Shown: piece by piece, positions 1 through 6,806 of the stretch
How the letters are laid out: each line of letters starts with the position of its first letter
How positions within the stretch are numbered: position 1 is the stretch's first letter
DNA from: Bacteroidota bacterium
Lineage (GTDB): Bacteria > Bacteroidota > Ignavibacteria > UBA10030
Length of the DNA: 7,826 bases
Reading direction: 5' to 3'
NCBI GenBank assembly: GCA_003519375.1
Contig: DOWV01000237.1
Location: 1,505-9,330, forward strand
Program-made: the position numbers and the translations under genes
Notes under the pieces: model-generated
Database searches by the model: none
Told to the model about the DNA's origin: nothing
The model's input: only the letters and a program-made list of their open reading frames with translations

Positions 1-3000
1 TCCGCTCTCAGGGTATCGACGATCGCGATCTTCCACGCGGGAGCCGTCGCTTCCTTCTTGTTCTCGAAGAGAATCCTATAATTCATCTTCCCGGCCGAAG
101 TGATATAGTTATTCGTTCCATGTCCCGTGGGTCCCACCTTCTCGTTCGGATCCCAGGACCGCACAGGATTCGCCTTCTTCTGGCTTCTCGAAGAAACCTC
201 CACATCGGTGGTCTCCTTCACACCAAAGTATCCAACATCGTCCATGATCCAGACCCACAGCTTCGCCCTGAGATTCGGCACGATTCCCTTCACCGCTTTC
301 ACAGTTGAGGCTGCAATATCGTACGCGCCGCCCGTTATACTCATCGCCTTGGTGATCAAGATCTTCGACATCTTTTCACCGGTCTTCTTCAGCGGCTCGA
401 TGGCGACATTTTCCTTCTTGTTCACCTCCATCAATTCCTGCCAGGTGTTCGGGTAGATCTGCTTGAATTTCTCCAGGTCTTCCGGCGTCGGTTTCAGTTG
501 CTCATTTACTTTGTCGCCTACATACTCAATCCCTTTGCTGACGATCTTCGCGCCGTATTTTGTGACGGTGTACGTGATCACTGCAGCAGCAGTGGTGGTG
601 AGCGGCTCGATCAGCACTTCTGAATCCTTTCCAAGGCTCAGGGCGTCAGCGCCGGCTATCTTGCTCACAGGAGGCGCGTCGGAAGTTACGATCACGTCGA
701 ATGAGCGCTCCTCCCGTGGATTCATGCCGGCGACCCAGAATACTGCAGAAGAGTCGTCGCCGTCATACATAATGCTGTCGATCGGCACGACGTCCTTGAC
801 GCCATTCAAGCGAGGAAGCGTCGCGCTCTTGATGTGAACGAACTTCTCCGTCATCACAGGCAGCAAGAAGTCAAGTGTGGGGGAGTCAGAGTTGTTGTAG
901 TAGGTAATCGTGTAAGGATTGGGAGCTCCTCCGATCCTGATCTGATTTCTGCCAGAGATCGAAACGATGATCGACGGTCTGACTGATGACGGGTCAGCCG
1001 TCGAAGAGACAACGTAATCTCCGAATCCGGGTGCATCGGTCAACGTGATGGAATTTGCCGTCGCATTGCGCGTGGTGTTGGTGGTCGTCGAGAGCTGCCG
1101 CCAAGTCACGCCGCTGTCCTGGGACTGATACACCTGCAGAGCTGATTCTGTGTTCGTGCCCAACAGGGCATCATCGTAAGAGAATGTCATCGATGAGAAG
1201 GACTGTTTGGGATTCGAGGCGAACGTTCTTACGCGCCAGTAGCACTTGACGGCTCCGGCGAACGTCGCCGGGACTTGGTGGCCGTACGAGAGAATCCGAA
1301 CGGAGTCGATGGCAGCGTTGGCGAGGACTTTGATGCTGTTCTTGAAGAACGCGTAGTCCGTCGTTCCAGTGAACTTCCGCGTCGTCGTGATCACGCTCCA
1401 GTTGTCGAGCGCCGGATCTATTAATCCGTTCGCGGTGACGATTGTTGCGCCATTCGCCAGCAGGCACTTTGAGGTTCCAGCAACCGACAGATTGGGCAGA
1501 TAGTTGTCACCAACGAACGTTACTTTTTCCCCGGTCGATTGGTAGCTTATCTGGCTCAGTTTGTCGACAACCGTACGGTTGCCGATTCCCGAGAGGAGGA
1601 TTCGGTTGTTCGCGAACGCTTTTGTCGTCGTAACATTGCCACTCACTTCTACCGCGAATCCGGAGCTTCCCCCATTCCTCACGAGACCGTTGTTCGTGAG
1701 ATTACCGACGATTTTGAGAAACTTCTCCGGATGCGCATAGCCAGTGGAATTCTGCACTGTGTCGGTCACTGAGACGTTCCCCTGGAGAGTCGCCGCGTTC
1801 ACCCTCAGGAGGCCCCTGAGGTTGATGGTCCCGCTGTACGTGATGTTGTCAAGAATGGGGGTCCCGTACTGGTCACCGATCATCTTGCCAACGAGATCTT
1901 TGGTGTCCATGACGATACCATTGTAGACGGTCGCGCCCGCGCCCTGGAGCGTCAACGTGTAATTCTTCATATCCAGAACGCACTTGCGCAGATCAAACCA
2001 GCTCGTGAAACCAAGGTTCGACCCGGCGACGATCATTCCCAGCGAATCGGTTACCTTGAACGCAGATTCGAGGAACTTGTTCGCCCCAAGTGTAACGACC
2101 TGGTTGGTCGTGCCACTGAGCTCTGTTCTGTTATGCACCCAGGTACCATTGTTGGTAACGTTTCCCGTGATATTTATCGCCAGACCATAGCTGCCGTTGT
2201 TACGAATGATTCCGTTGTTTGTAAGATTGCCAACGATCTTGAGCGTCTTCTCAGGGTGACCATAGCCTGATGAATTCTCAAGCGTGTCTGTCACCGTTAT
2301 GTTTCCGCTGAAGGTCACGAGACTGTTGATGCGAATTCTCCCTTTGACAGTAGGGTTGCCGCCGTAGGACACATTGTCGACAACTGGATTTCCACCGTCG
2401 GCAGTGTAGCCCACGATATCTTTTGCGTTGACGACAGAACCATTCGTAATGCTCGCTGGGCTGCCATAAAGTATGGCAGCATAGTTCTTCATATCAAGCG
2501 TCGACTTTCCAAGATCGAATCCTGCAGTGAAAGCGATATCTGACCCTGCGGCTACCGCGGGTCGAGCCGTTGTGTCAACCATCATCGCGCACTCGAACTT
2601 TTTGCCGCTCCCCGCAGACAATGTTTGGATTCCAGTCCCATTCAGTTCCACCCTGCGAATTGTCCAGGTCCCATTATTGGAAACATTCCCTTTCACTCTC
2701 AACACAAAACCGTTCGGGGCTTGATTCCTTATCGTTCCGTTGTTGGTAACGTTGCCGTACACGTTCAAGAATTGATCAGGCCAGGCATATCCCGTACGGT
2801 TAAACAGCGAGCCTCCGGAATTGACTGTCAGATTTCGGCAGACATACCCGGACCCCGATCCGGTTGCATAACCGACTGGTCCGGCGATGACGACATCGCT
2901 CGTAGCGGACGGAACGACACCTCCGATCCATGTTCCTGTGGCTTCCCAGTTGCCTCCCGCAGTTGTCGAGGTGATCTGCGAGAGAGCATTCTGACTGACG

Positions 3001-3053
3001 AAAAGCAGGCAAACCGACACACAGGGGAACAAGCGGCGGAACATCGTAGGCAT
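1..3053 (-). CDS. Large secreted modular repeat protein, partial (3' end beyond left edge)
   Basis: One minus-strand frame stays open for 1017 codons from ATG 3053 to the left edge; I checked it triplet by triplet and found no stop. AGAGGAGG at 3059-3066 lies 5 nt before this ATG, which favours it over the ATG at codon 4. Residues 1-25 form a signal peptide (positive FRR, hydrophobic core, likely cut ALS|QIT). Residues 34-60 carry GNW...TWIGG...DVVIAG, a wording common at the start of secreted Bacteroidota-type beta proteins. Three beta-rich modules follow (about 75-251, 252-426 and a partial one from 427). Residues 600-690 form another beta domain (YWRVRT, SQDSGVTWRQL). Residues 818-960 are lysine-rich and mostly helical, with WVWIMDD. 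From about 966, SWDPNEKVGPTGHG...YRILFEN...ATAPA matches a conserved domain start of large extracellular proteins (DUF7619-like, from memory). Cell-surface or extracellular location is inferred. A T9SS tail, if present, lies outside the window. Specific function is unknown; adhesin-like or structural is a guess. Confidence 0.9.
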   Translation of the reverse strand, partial: MPTMFRRLFPCVSVCLLFVSQNALSQITSTTAGGNWEATGTWIGGVVPSATSDVVIAGPVGYATGSGSGYVCRNLTVNSGGSLFNRTGYAWPDQFLNVYGNVTNNGTIRNQAPNGFVLRVKGNVSNNGTWTIRRVELNGTGIQTLSAGSGKKFECAMMVDTTARPAVAAGSDIAFTAGFDLGKSTLDMKNYAAILYGSPASITNGSVVNAKDIVGYTADGGNPVVDNVSYGGNPTVKGRIRINSLVTFSGNITVTDTLENSSGYGHPEKTLKIVGNLTNNGIIRNNGSYGLAINITGNVTNNGTWVHNRTELSGTTNQVVTLGANKFLESAFKVTDSLGMIVAGSNLGFTSWFDLRKCVLDMKNYTLTLQGAGATVYNGIVMDTKDLVGKMIGDQYGTPILDNITYSGTINLRGLLRVNAATLQGNVSVTDTVQNSTGYAHPEKFLKIVGNLTNNGLVRNGGSSGFAVEVSGNVTTTKAFANNRILLSGIGNRTVVDKLSQISYQSTGEKVTFVGDNYLPNLSVAGTSKCLLANGATIVTANGLIDPALDNWSVITTTRKFTGTTDYAFFKNSIKVLANAAIDSVRILSYGHQVPATFAGAVKCYWRVRTFASNPKQSFSSMTFSYDDALLGTNTESALQVYQSQDSGVTWRQLSTTTNTTRNATANSITLTDAPGFGDYVVSSTADPSSVRPSIIVSISGRNQIRIGGAPNPYTITYYNNSDSPTLDFLLPVMTEKFVHIKSATLPRLNGVKDVVPIDSIMYDGDDSSAVFWVAGMNPREERSFDVIVTSDAPPVSKIAGADALSLGKDSEVLIEPLTTTAAAVITYTVTKYGAKIVSKGIEYVGDKVNEQLKPTPEDLEKFKQIYPNTWQELMEVNKKENVAIEPLKKTGEKMSKILITKAMSITGGAYDIAASTVKAVKGIVPNLRAKLWVWIMDDVGYFGVKETTDVEVSSRSQKKANPVRSWDPNEKVGPTGHGTNNYITSAGKMNYRILFENKKEATAPAWKIAIVDTLRA
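1554..2831 (-). repeat. Tandem long-period protein modules (about 175 aa, 525 bp) inside the minus-strand gene
   Basis: Three copies are aligned by a WPDQ/HPEK block at residues 92, 267 and 442, so the period is 175 residues. Unit 1 is about 2301-2831, unit 2 1776-2300, and unit 3 1554-1775, which is truncated. Units 2 and 3 share HPEK.LKIVGNLTNNG almost exactly; unit 1 has WPDQFLNVYGNVTNNG. Each full unit also contains GNV(S/T)NNGTW and LDMKNY (residues 186 and 360, 174 apart), then a NG.V...KD.VG...G.P..DN..Y segment. Unit 3 keeps only the first part and then diverges. The short NNGT/GNV strands suggest a beta-helix or stacked-sheet fold; that is inference. DNA identity between copies is patchy, so the duplication is old or maintained by selection on protein sequence. 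Confidence 0.85.
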
Positions 3054-3066
3054 ATCAACCTCCTCT

Positions 3067-3385
3067 GGAAGACATCGCATGGCACTCATTGCGGCTGGCC
3101 ACAAAGAACGTGAAGACACCACCGGCATGGAAGGCCAGAACAATTCGAGTTAAAATTCAGAATGAGAGTCTGTGGAGAGACACACGGTTGGATGAAACTA
3201 TACACCTTTTCACTCTCTGTCAAGATTTATTCATCCCTGTTGAAGATCACTCACGCGTCTCAGAACGGGTCATGTGTTGGCGAGCGATCTCGTACTCTAC
3301 GATTGAGAGTGAAATCATCCGGGGAGTCGCACTGCGGTTTTCTCAAATGACGAAAATCCCCATCAGTGCTACGATCGCGTGTCGA
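3067..3385. other. Divergent intergenic DNA, no gene seen
   Basis: This stretch separates the ribosome binding site of the minus gene from the leader of the plus gene. Open frames here start at TTG or internal ATG codons without a Shine-Dalgarno sequence and lack any recognisable protein pattern, so I do not call genes. Apart from the TTGACA/TATAGT candidate at 3197-3223 I see no hairpin-plus-U-tract, RNA gene or repeat. Confidence 0.6.
3197..3223 (-). promoter_or_regulatory. Possible sigma-70-like promoter for the minus-strand gene
   Basis: On the minus strand a perfect TTGACA (3218-3223) is followed by TATAGT (3197-3202) with a 15-bp spacer. A 17-bp spacer leads instead to TAGTTT (3195-3200). 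It would give a 5' leader of roughly 135 nt before ATG 3053. The spacing for the better -10 box is short, and Bacteroidota-type primary sigma factors often use a different consensus, so this is only a candidate. Confidence 0.3.
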
Positions 3386-3492
3386 ATTGGTTGATAGTAA
3401 CAAGCAACACTAACGCCAACCAATCCCTTGATAGTATCAACACCATCCATCATATTACTGCCGGCCGCCCGTGGGCCATCAGCAACAGTAAT
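3386..3492 (+). promoter_or_regulatory. Leader region with three inverted repeats upstream of the sulfotransferase-like gene
   Basis: Three perfect inverted repeats lie in 107 bp. ATTGGTTG (3386-3393) pairs with CAACCAAT (3417-3424). TTGATA-G-TATCAA is a palindrome at 3428-3440. ATTACTG (3454-3460) pairs with CAGTAAT (3486-3492), with an inner GGCC/GGCC pair (3463-3466 with 3474-3477). TTGATAGTA also occurs directly repeated at 3391 and 3428. The palindrome has the size of a small operator half-site pair and the outer repeats could be RNA stems. No known riboswitch is recognised. Any regulatory role is inferred. Confidence 0.35.
3428..3456 (+). promoter_or_regulatory. Weak candidate promoter for the sulfotransferase-like gene
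   Basis: TTGATA (3428-3433) and CATATT (3451-3456) are separated by 17 bp, giving 5/6 and 4/6 matches to the sigma-70 consensus. The -35 box would be the left half of the TTGATA-G-TATCAA palindrome, so a protein bound there could block transcription. A start near 3463 leaves a leader of about 70 nt before GTG 3533. Matches this good are expected by chance in a region this long. Confidence 0.22.
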
Positions 3493-3532
3493 CCCGCACG
3501 ACTGCACAGCCCATCAATCCAAAGAGTACTTA

Positions 3533-6439
3533 GTGAAAGCACACGCACGAGTTCTTGCCATCGGTGGTTTCCCTATTTTGCTCCTGCACCTTAGCCTGGC
3601 ACAGCAAGTGACATGGTATCAGTACGTCTATCCAAAACCTGACTCCCGTTACGTTTCGAAGGAAACGAACATCATCCTGCGGCCAGGAATGGAACTCGAT
3701 CCATTGTCGGTTTCGGCCTTGCTGATCCGCGTCGAAGGATCGCGAAGCGGCCTTCACCGCGGGACGATGGTTCTCTCCGATGATCGGAGAACTGTGGTTT
3801 TCAACCTTCAGGAATCGTTAGCCGAAAATGAACGCGTGAGCGTCGATGTGGCAGCCGGATTACGTGGGATGGACGGAACTGTGCCGTCCGGAGTGTCCTT
3901 CCGGTTTGCTACGGCAATCTCTCCTCCGTCCCCCACTCCGATGAGAAACGAGGCACAACTTCCTGCGCCAGAGGTCGCTCATATTCAGAGTTATTACGGC
4001 ATGTTTCCCCCGACGGGAGACACGCTCCCGGTGGATTTTCCGCCTATCAAAGTAGATACAAGCAACAATCCGTCACAAGGAGAACTCTTCATAGGCGGAT
4101 TCAGCGGCGCAGGCGGCAACCCGGCCTACGCGAACTATCTGATGATCCTGGATAGCGAGGGCAAACCACTTGCCTACAAGCGAATCGGGACGGGCACAAA
4201 TCCATTTGAGTATATGTTCAAGGTGGAGCCAAGCGGCGTAGCCTCGTACATTGACAGGGCCCCAGGTGCGACGAACGTAAGAATCCTTGATAGCACGCTG
4301 GCAGTCATCGACGCCTATCCGCGCGGGAATCCTGCCACCGTCAGTCATGCGGATTTCATGATGTTGCCGAATGGGCATGCGCTCGCGCTCTACTTCGATA
4401 TCCAGACTATCGACATGAGCAGGATTGTGAAAGGAGGTCACCCCGCGGCCAGCGTTTGGGGCAATCTTGTTCAGGAATTCGACCTTAACAAGAATGTTGT
4501 CTTTCAATGGAGCAGCTTCGATTACCTGCCGATCACCGACACGTACGAAGACACGCTCGCAGCTTCGTTCGACTATTCTCACGCCAACGGCATTGAACCG
4601 GACACGGACGGCAACTTCCTTCTCTCGAACAGACATCTGTCCGAGATTACGAAAATCGACAGAAACACGGGCGAGGTTCTCTGGCGGTGGGGAGGAAAAA
4701 GGAATCAATTCACATTTGTCCATGACCGTCCCGAAAACAGCCCGAACTACTTTTCCTATCCCCACAGTGTCAGGCGACTCGCGAACGGGCACATCATCCT
4801 GTTCGACAACGGAAACCAACATACCGTGAAATACTCGCGTGCCGTCCAATATCAACTCGATGAAGTCGCAAAGACCGCAACGCTGGTGTGGGAATACCGT
4901 CATGTGCCCGATATTTACTCATCGGCACACGGCAGCGTACAAAGACTCCCGAGCGGAAACACTCTCATTGGCTGGGGTGATGCGGGTCTCCAGGGAAAGC
5001 CGGCGCTCACGGAGGTGCGCACAGACAAATCCGTCGCATTTGAACTCTCTTTTCCAGCGGGCTACCGCAGCATGCGTGTGTACCGTTTGCCGTGGAAGAT
5101 CATGTCCCCGGCCGCGTTATGGACACGATATGAACTCTTGCCCGGGAACCCGTATTCGTTCAACGATACTGCGCTCACGAGCCGGACAGGAGTGAAGATC
5201 ATTCTGAAGGATCTTCCGGGTACGTTCTACAATGAAGTCACCGTGAAGCGATTTGCCGCGGCGCCGGTGAAACCGCAGTTCAGCGGGAGGTCGCCCTCGA
5301 TCGCTCCCGCTCTTGTCACGATATCGCAGTTCGGCATCTCATCCATGAACGCTGACATCTTTTTCGATGCTGCACTGTTCAGTGGAATCCCTCACCCGGA
5401 TCGCGTCGTAGTTTTTCAGCGTGACACCGCCGGCCAAGGTGTTTTCATCCCCCTTCAGACTTCGTATAATCCTGCCAGGAATGAGATCGCGGCTGTCACG
5501 GCGAAGTTCGGTGAATTCGTTTTCTGTTGGTCCGACGACGACACGCTTGCAAGTCCGCCCATCCTGGTATCCCCTGCCGACAGAGACAGCGTGAACCAAC
5601 GGCTCCCGGTTCCCTTTGCCTGGAATCCGAAAGGCACTGCGAGCGGTTATCAGCTACAGGTGGCACTCGATTCATCGTTCACCACGCTGGCGCTGAATGA
5701 TTCGCTCCTGACTTCAGCCAGAGACACACTCAAGTCCGTTGCCGGAGGAACAAAATACTACTGGAGAGTCCGCACACGAGACTATGCCCAGATCAGCGCG
5801 TGGTCGGCCGTCAGACGGTTCACTGCCGCTGCACCATATGTTGCGGTCCTTTCGCCGAACGACCGGGACGTCCTGCAACGAGGGAAACAGTACTTCATCA
5901 AGTGGTTGAGCAATATCAAAGAGAGGGTGAGGATTGACCTCTTCAGGGGCCCTACGCGACAGAGTATTGTGAAAGACTCGGCATCGAACGTCGGCGCTTT
6001 TGCCTGGACGATCCCTTCCTCACTCGGGCTGGATACCACGTATAGTATCAGGATAACCAGCGTCGCCGATAGTACGGTGTTCAGCATGAGCTTGGGCGCG
6101 TTTTCCGTTGCTTCCGGATCGACGGGAGTGGAGAATCGTGATCAGTCGCCTGAAGGATTCGCGTTGTTCCAGAATTATCCAAACCCGTTTAATCCGAGAA
6201 CAGCGGTCAGCTTTCAGCTGCCAGCCGTCAGCGTTGTGAAGCTGAGGATTTTTGATGTACTCGGAAGAGAGATTGAGACACTGGTAGCCGGAGAAAGGGC
6301 GGCTGGCCCGCATACCGTCGCGTGGGATGCGTCGTCGAGACCGAGCGGCGTGTATATTTACAGGCTGGAGGCAACTGATGCGACCGGAGGAAGCGGACTG
6401 CGGCACGTTGAGACGAAAAAGATGGTGCTGGTGAAGTAG
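3533..6439 (+). CDS. Secreted arylsulfotransferase-like (Arylsulfotran_2) protein with T9SS type A sorting domain
   Basis: The product is 968 residues from GTG 3533. That start gives a clean signal peptide (residues 1-23, LLLHLSLA|QQ) and has AAGAG 6 nt upstream. An in-frame TTG at 3428 would put 35 non-signal-like residues first and has no ribosome site. Domains in order: Ig-like (Big_5-like) 28-125; beta-propeller about 170-525; beta domain 527-670; Fn3-like 674-765 (YYWRVRT); Kre9/Knh1-like 769-860 (SPNDRDVLQRGKQYFIKW, WTIPSSL, YSIRITS); T9SS tail 873-968 ending KKMVLVK. The propeller shows the Arylsulfotran_2 pattern: SHANG (H350, N352), SNRH (R367), YPHS (H411), LFDNGN, plus histidines H272 and H466 in other blades. 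Characterised bacterial arylsulfate sulfotransferases move sulfate between phenols through a transiently sulfated histidine; H411 is the likely equivalent by motif order. The mature chain has one cysteine (C665), so the disulfide of the E. coli enzyme is absent. Export by Sec, then T9SS to the surface or medium, is predicted. Actual substrate is unknown, and a non-enzymatic propeller role remains possible. Confidence 0.9.
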   Translation: MKAHARVLAIGGFPILLLHLSLAQQVTWYQYVYPKPDSRYVSKETNIILRPGMELDPLSVSALLIRVEGSRSGLHRGTMVLSDDRRTVVFNLQESLAENERVSVDVAAGLRGMDGTVPSGVSFRFATAISPPSPTPMRNEAQLPAPEVAHIQSYYGMFPPTGDTLPVDFPPIKVDTSNNPSQGELFIGGFSGAGGNPAYANYLMILDSEGKPLAYKRIGTGTNPFEYMFKVEPSGVASYIDRAPGATNVRILDSTLAVIDAYPRGNPATVSHADFMMLPNGHALALYFDIQTIDMSRIVKGGHPAASVWGNLVQEFDLNKNVVFQWSSFDYLPITDTYEDTLAASFDYSHANGIEPDTDGNFLLSNRHLSEITKIDRNTGEVLWRWGGKRNQFTFVHDRPENSPNYFSYPHSVRRLANGHIILFDNGNQHTVKYSRAVQYQLDEVAKTATLVWEYRHVPDIYSSAHGSVQRLPSGNTLIGWGDAGLQGKPALTEVRTDKSVAFELSFPAGYRSMRVYRLPWKIMSPAALWTRYELLPGNPYSFNDTALTSRTGVKIILKDLPGTFYNEVTVKRFAAAPVKPQFSGRSPSIAPALVTISQFGISSMNADIFFDAALFSGIPHPDRVVVFQRDTAGQGVFIPLQTSYNPARNEIAAVTAKFGEFVFCWSDDDTLASPPILVSPADRDSVNQRLPVPFAWNPKGTASGYQLQVALDSSFTTLALNDSLLTSARDTLKSVAGGTKYYWRVRTRDYAQISAWSAVRRFTAAAPYVAVLSPNDRDVLQRGKQYFIKWLSNIKERVRIDLFRGPTRQSIVKDSASNVGAFAWTIPSSLGLDTTYSIRITSVADSTVFSMSLGAFSVASGSTGVENRDQSPEGFALFQNYPNPFNPRTAVSFQLPAVSVVKLRIFDVLGREIETLVAGERAAGPHTVAWDASSRPSGVYIYRLEATDATGGSGLRHVETKKMVLVK

Positions 6440-6441
6440 AG

Positions 6442-6457
6442 CCGGGATAACTCTCGG
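6442..6457 (+). terminator. Short stem-loop right after the sulfotransferase-like stop codon
   Basis: CCGGGA-TAAC-TCTCGG forms a 6-bp stem (one G-U pair) with a 4-nt loop, starting 2 nt after the TAG stop at 6437-6439. No U-tract follows; the next bases are ATGGTGAG. It may act as a weak terminator or a 3'-end stabiliser, but it is not a canonical intrinsic terminator. Confidence 0.35.
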
Positions 6458-6616
6458 ATGGTGAGACGATAGACGGAGGTGCTGGGAAGGTGCTCTGGTG
6501 GTGAGACGGTAGACGGAAGTCCTGGGAAGGTGCTCTGGTGGGGAGAGGGTGGACGGAAGTGCTGGGAAAGTGCCCTGGTGGTAAGACGGTAAGCGGAAGT
6601 ACTGGGACGGTGCTGT
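6457..6616. repeat. Minisatellite: four 40-bp G-rich tandem units
   Basis: Four consecutive 40-bp copies lie at 6457-6496, 6497-6536, 6537-6576 and 6577-6616. The consensus is roughly GGTGGTGAGACGGTAGACGG followed by AAGTGCTGGGAAGGTGCTCT. Unit 1 differs from unit 2 at 4 of 40 positions, and unit 2 from unit 3 at 6 of 40. The plus strand is strongly G-rich and poor in C. Forty is not a multiple of three, so the open frames on the opposite strand repeat the unit in shifting frames and are shadows, not genes. Confidence 0.92.
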
Positions 6617-6739
6617 GATGGGGAGACGTGAGGGCATTGATAACACGACGGTGGTAAGAGGTGAGACGGAAAACCTTGGATGATGCCTCGATGGTAAAAC
6701 GGTAGGCGGAGAAGTGGAATCTCATACTGGCGGAATCGT
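6617..6739. repeat. Decayed continuation of the 40-bp repeat up to the insertion sequence
   Basis: Fragments of the same unit continue here: GATGGGGAGACG at 6617-6628, GGTGAGACGG inside about 6660-6669, and GATGGTAAAACGGTAGGCGG at 6690-6709 (the G at 6690 begins it). Non-matching spacers lie between them. No gene is supported. With 6440-6616 this makes an intergenic stretch of about 300 bp between the sulfotransferase-like stop and the insertion sequence. Confidence 0.6.
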
Positions 6740-6766
6740 GGACACTGTCCCGAATTTTGTGTTTAT
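6740..6766 (+). repeat. Putative left terminal inverted repeat of the IS256-family element
   Basis: GGACACTGTCCCGAATTTTG and the following TGTTTAT resemble IS256-family termini, which typically hold a CTGTC core followed by a T-rich stretch. The matching right end is not in the window, so the exact limits and the flanking 8-9 bp target duplication cannot be confirmed. Confidence 0.45.
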
Positions 6767-6768
6767 GA

Positions 6769-6806
6769 GCCATACGTTATACATTACGGATTGGAGGACG
6801 TATGGC
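6769..6806 (+). promoter_or_regulatory. 9-bp hairpin that encloses the transposase start codon
   Basis: GCCATACGT (6769-6777) is perfectly complementary to ACGTATGGC (6798-6806). A T-G pair at 6778/6797 could add a tenth pair. The ATG at 6802-6804 lies inside the right arm and the GGAGG (6793-6797) is at the edge of the loop. A transcript that covers the whole structure would have its ribosome site and start codon folded away. Other insertion sequences (IS10, IS50) use such structures to prevent translation from read-through transcripts; the same role here is inference. Confidence 0.6.

Noticed and set aside
127..837. Plus-strand open frames opposite the large minus gene (including 109- and 124-residue ones)
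   Set aside because: They are antisense to a continuous 1017-codon frame with clear protein repeats and a conserved DPNEK block; no independent support.
1230..1247. YWRVRT in the minus-gene product resembles YYWRVRT of the Fn3-like domain in the plus-gene product
   Set aside because: The match is six residues in otherwise different beta domains and is a common strand wording, so I do not infer shared ancestry of the two genes.
3089..3394. 101-residue plus-strand open frame in the divergent intergenic region
   Set aside because: It begins with TTG without a ribosome site, has no domain or signal pattern, and overlaps the candidate promoter of the minus gene.
4073..4903. 276-residue open frame on the minus strand inside the sulfotransferase-like gene
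   Set aside because: It lies wholly antisense to the conserved propeller, has no recognisable domain, and is a mirror frame caused by codon bias of the real gene.
6457..6616. Tandem repeats considered as a CRISPR array
   Set aside because: The 40-bp units are directly adjacent with no unique spacers, and no cas gene is visible.
6020..6773. Two minus-strand open frames of 208 and 181 residues rich in Pro, Ser and His with repeating TTRAPSQ-like words
   Set aside because: They are translations of the 40-bp minisatellite and of the antisense of the T9SS tail. The unit length is not a multiple of three, so the repeated words shift frame, which is not protein-level repetition.
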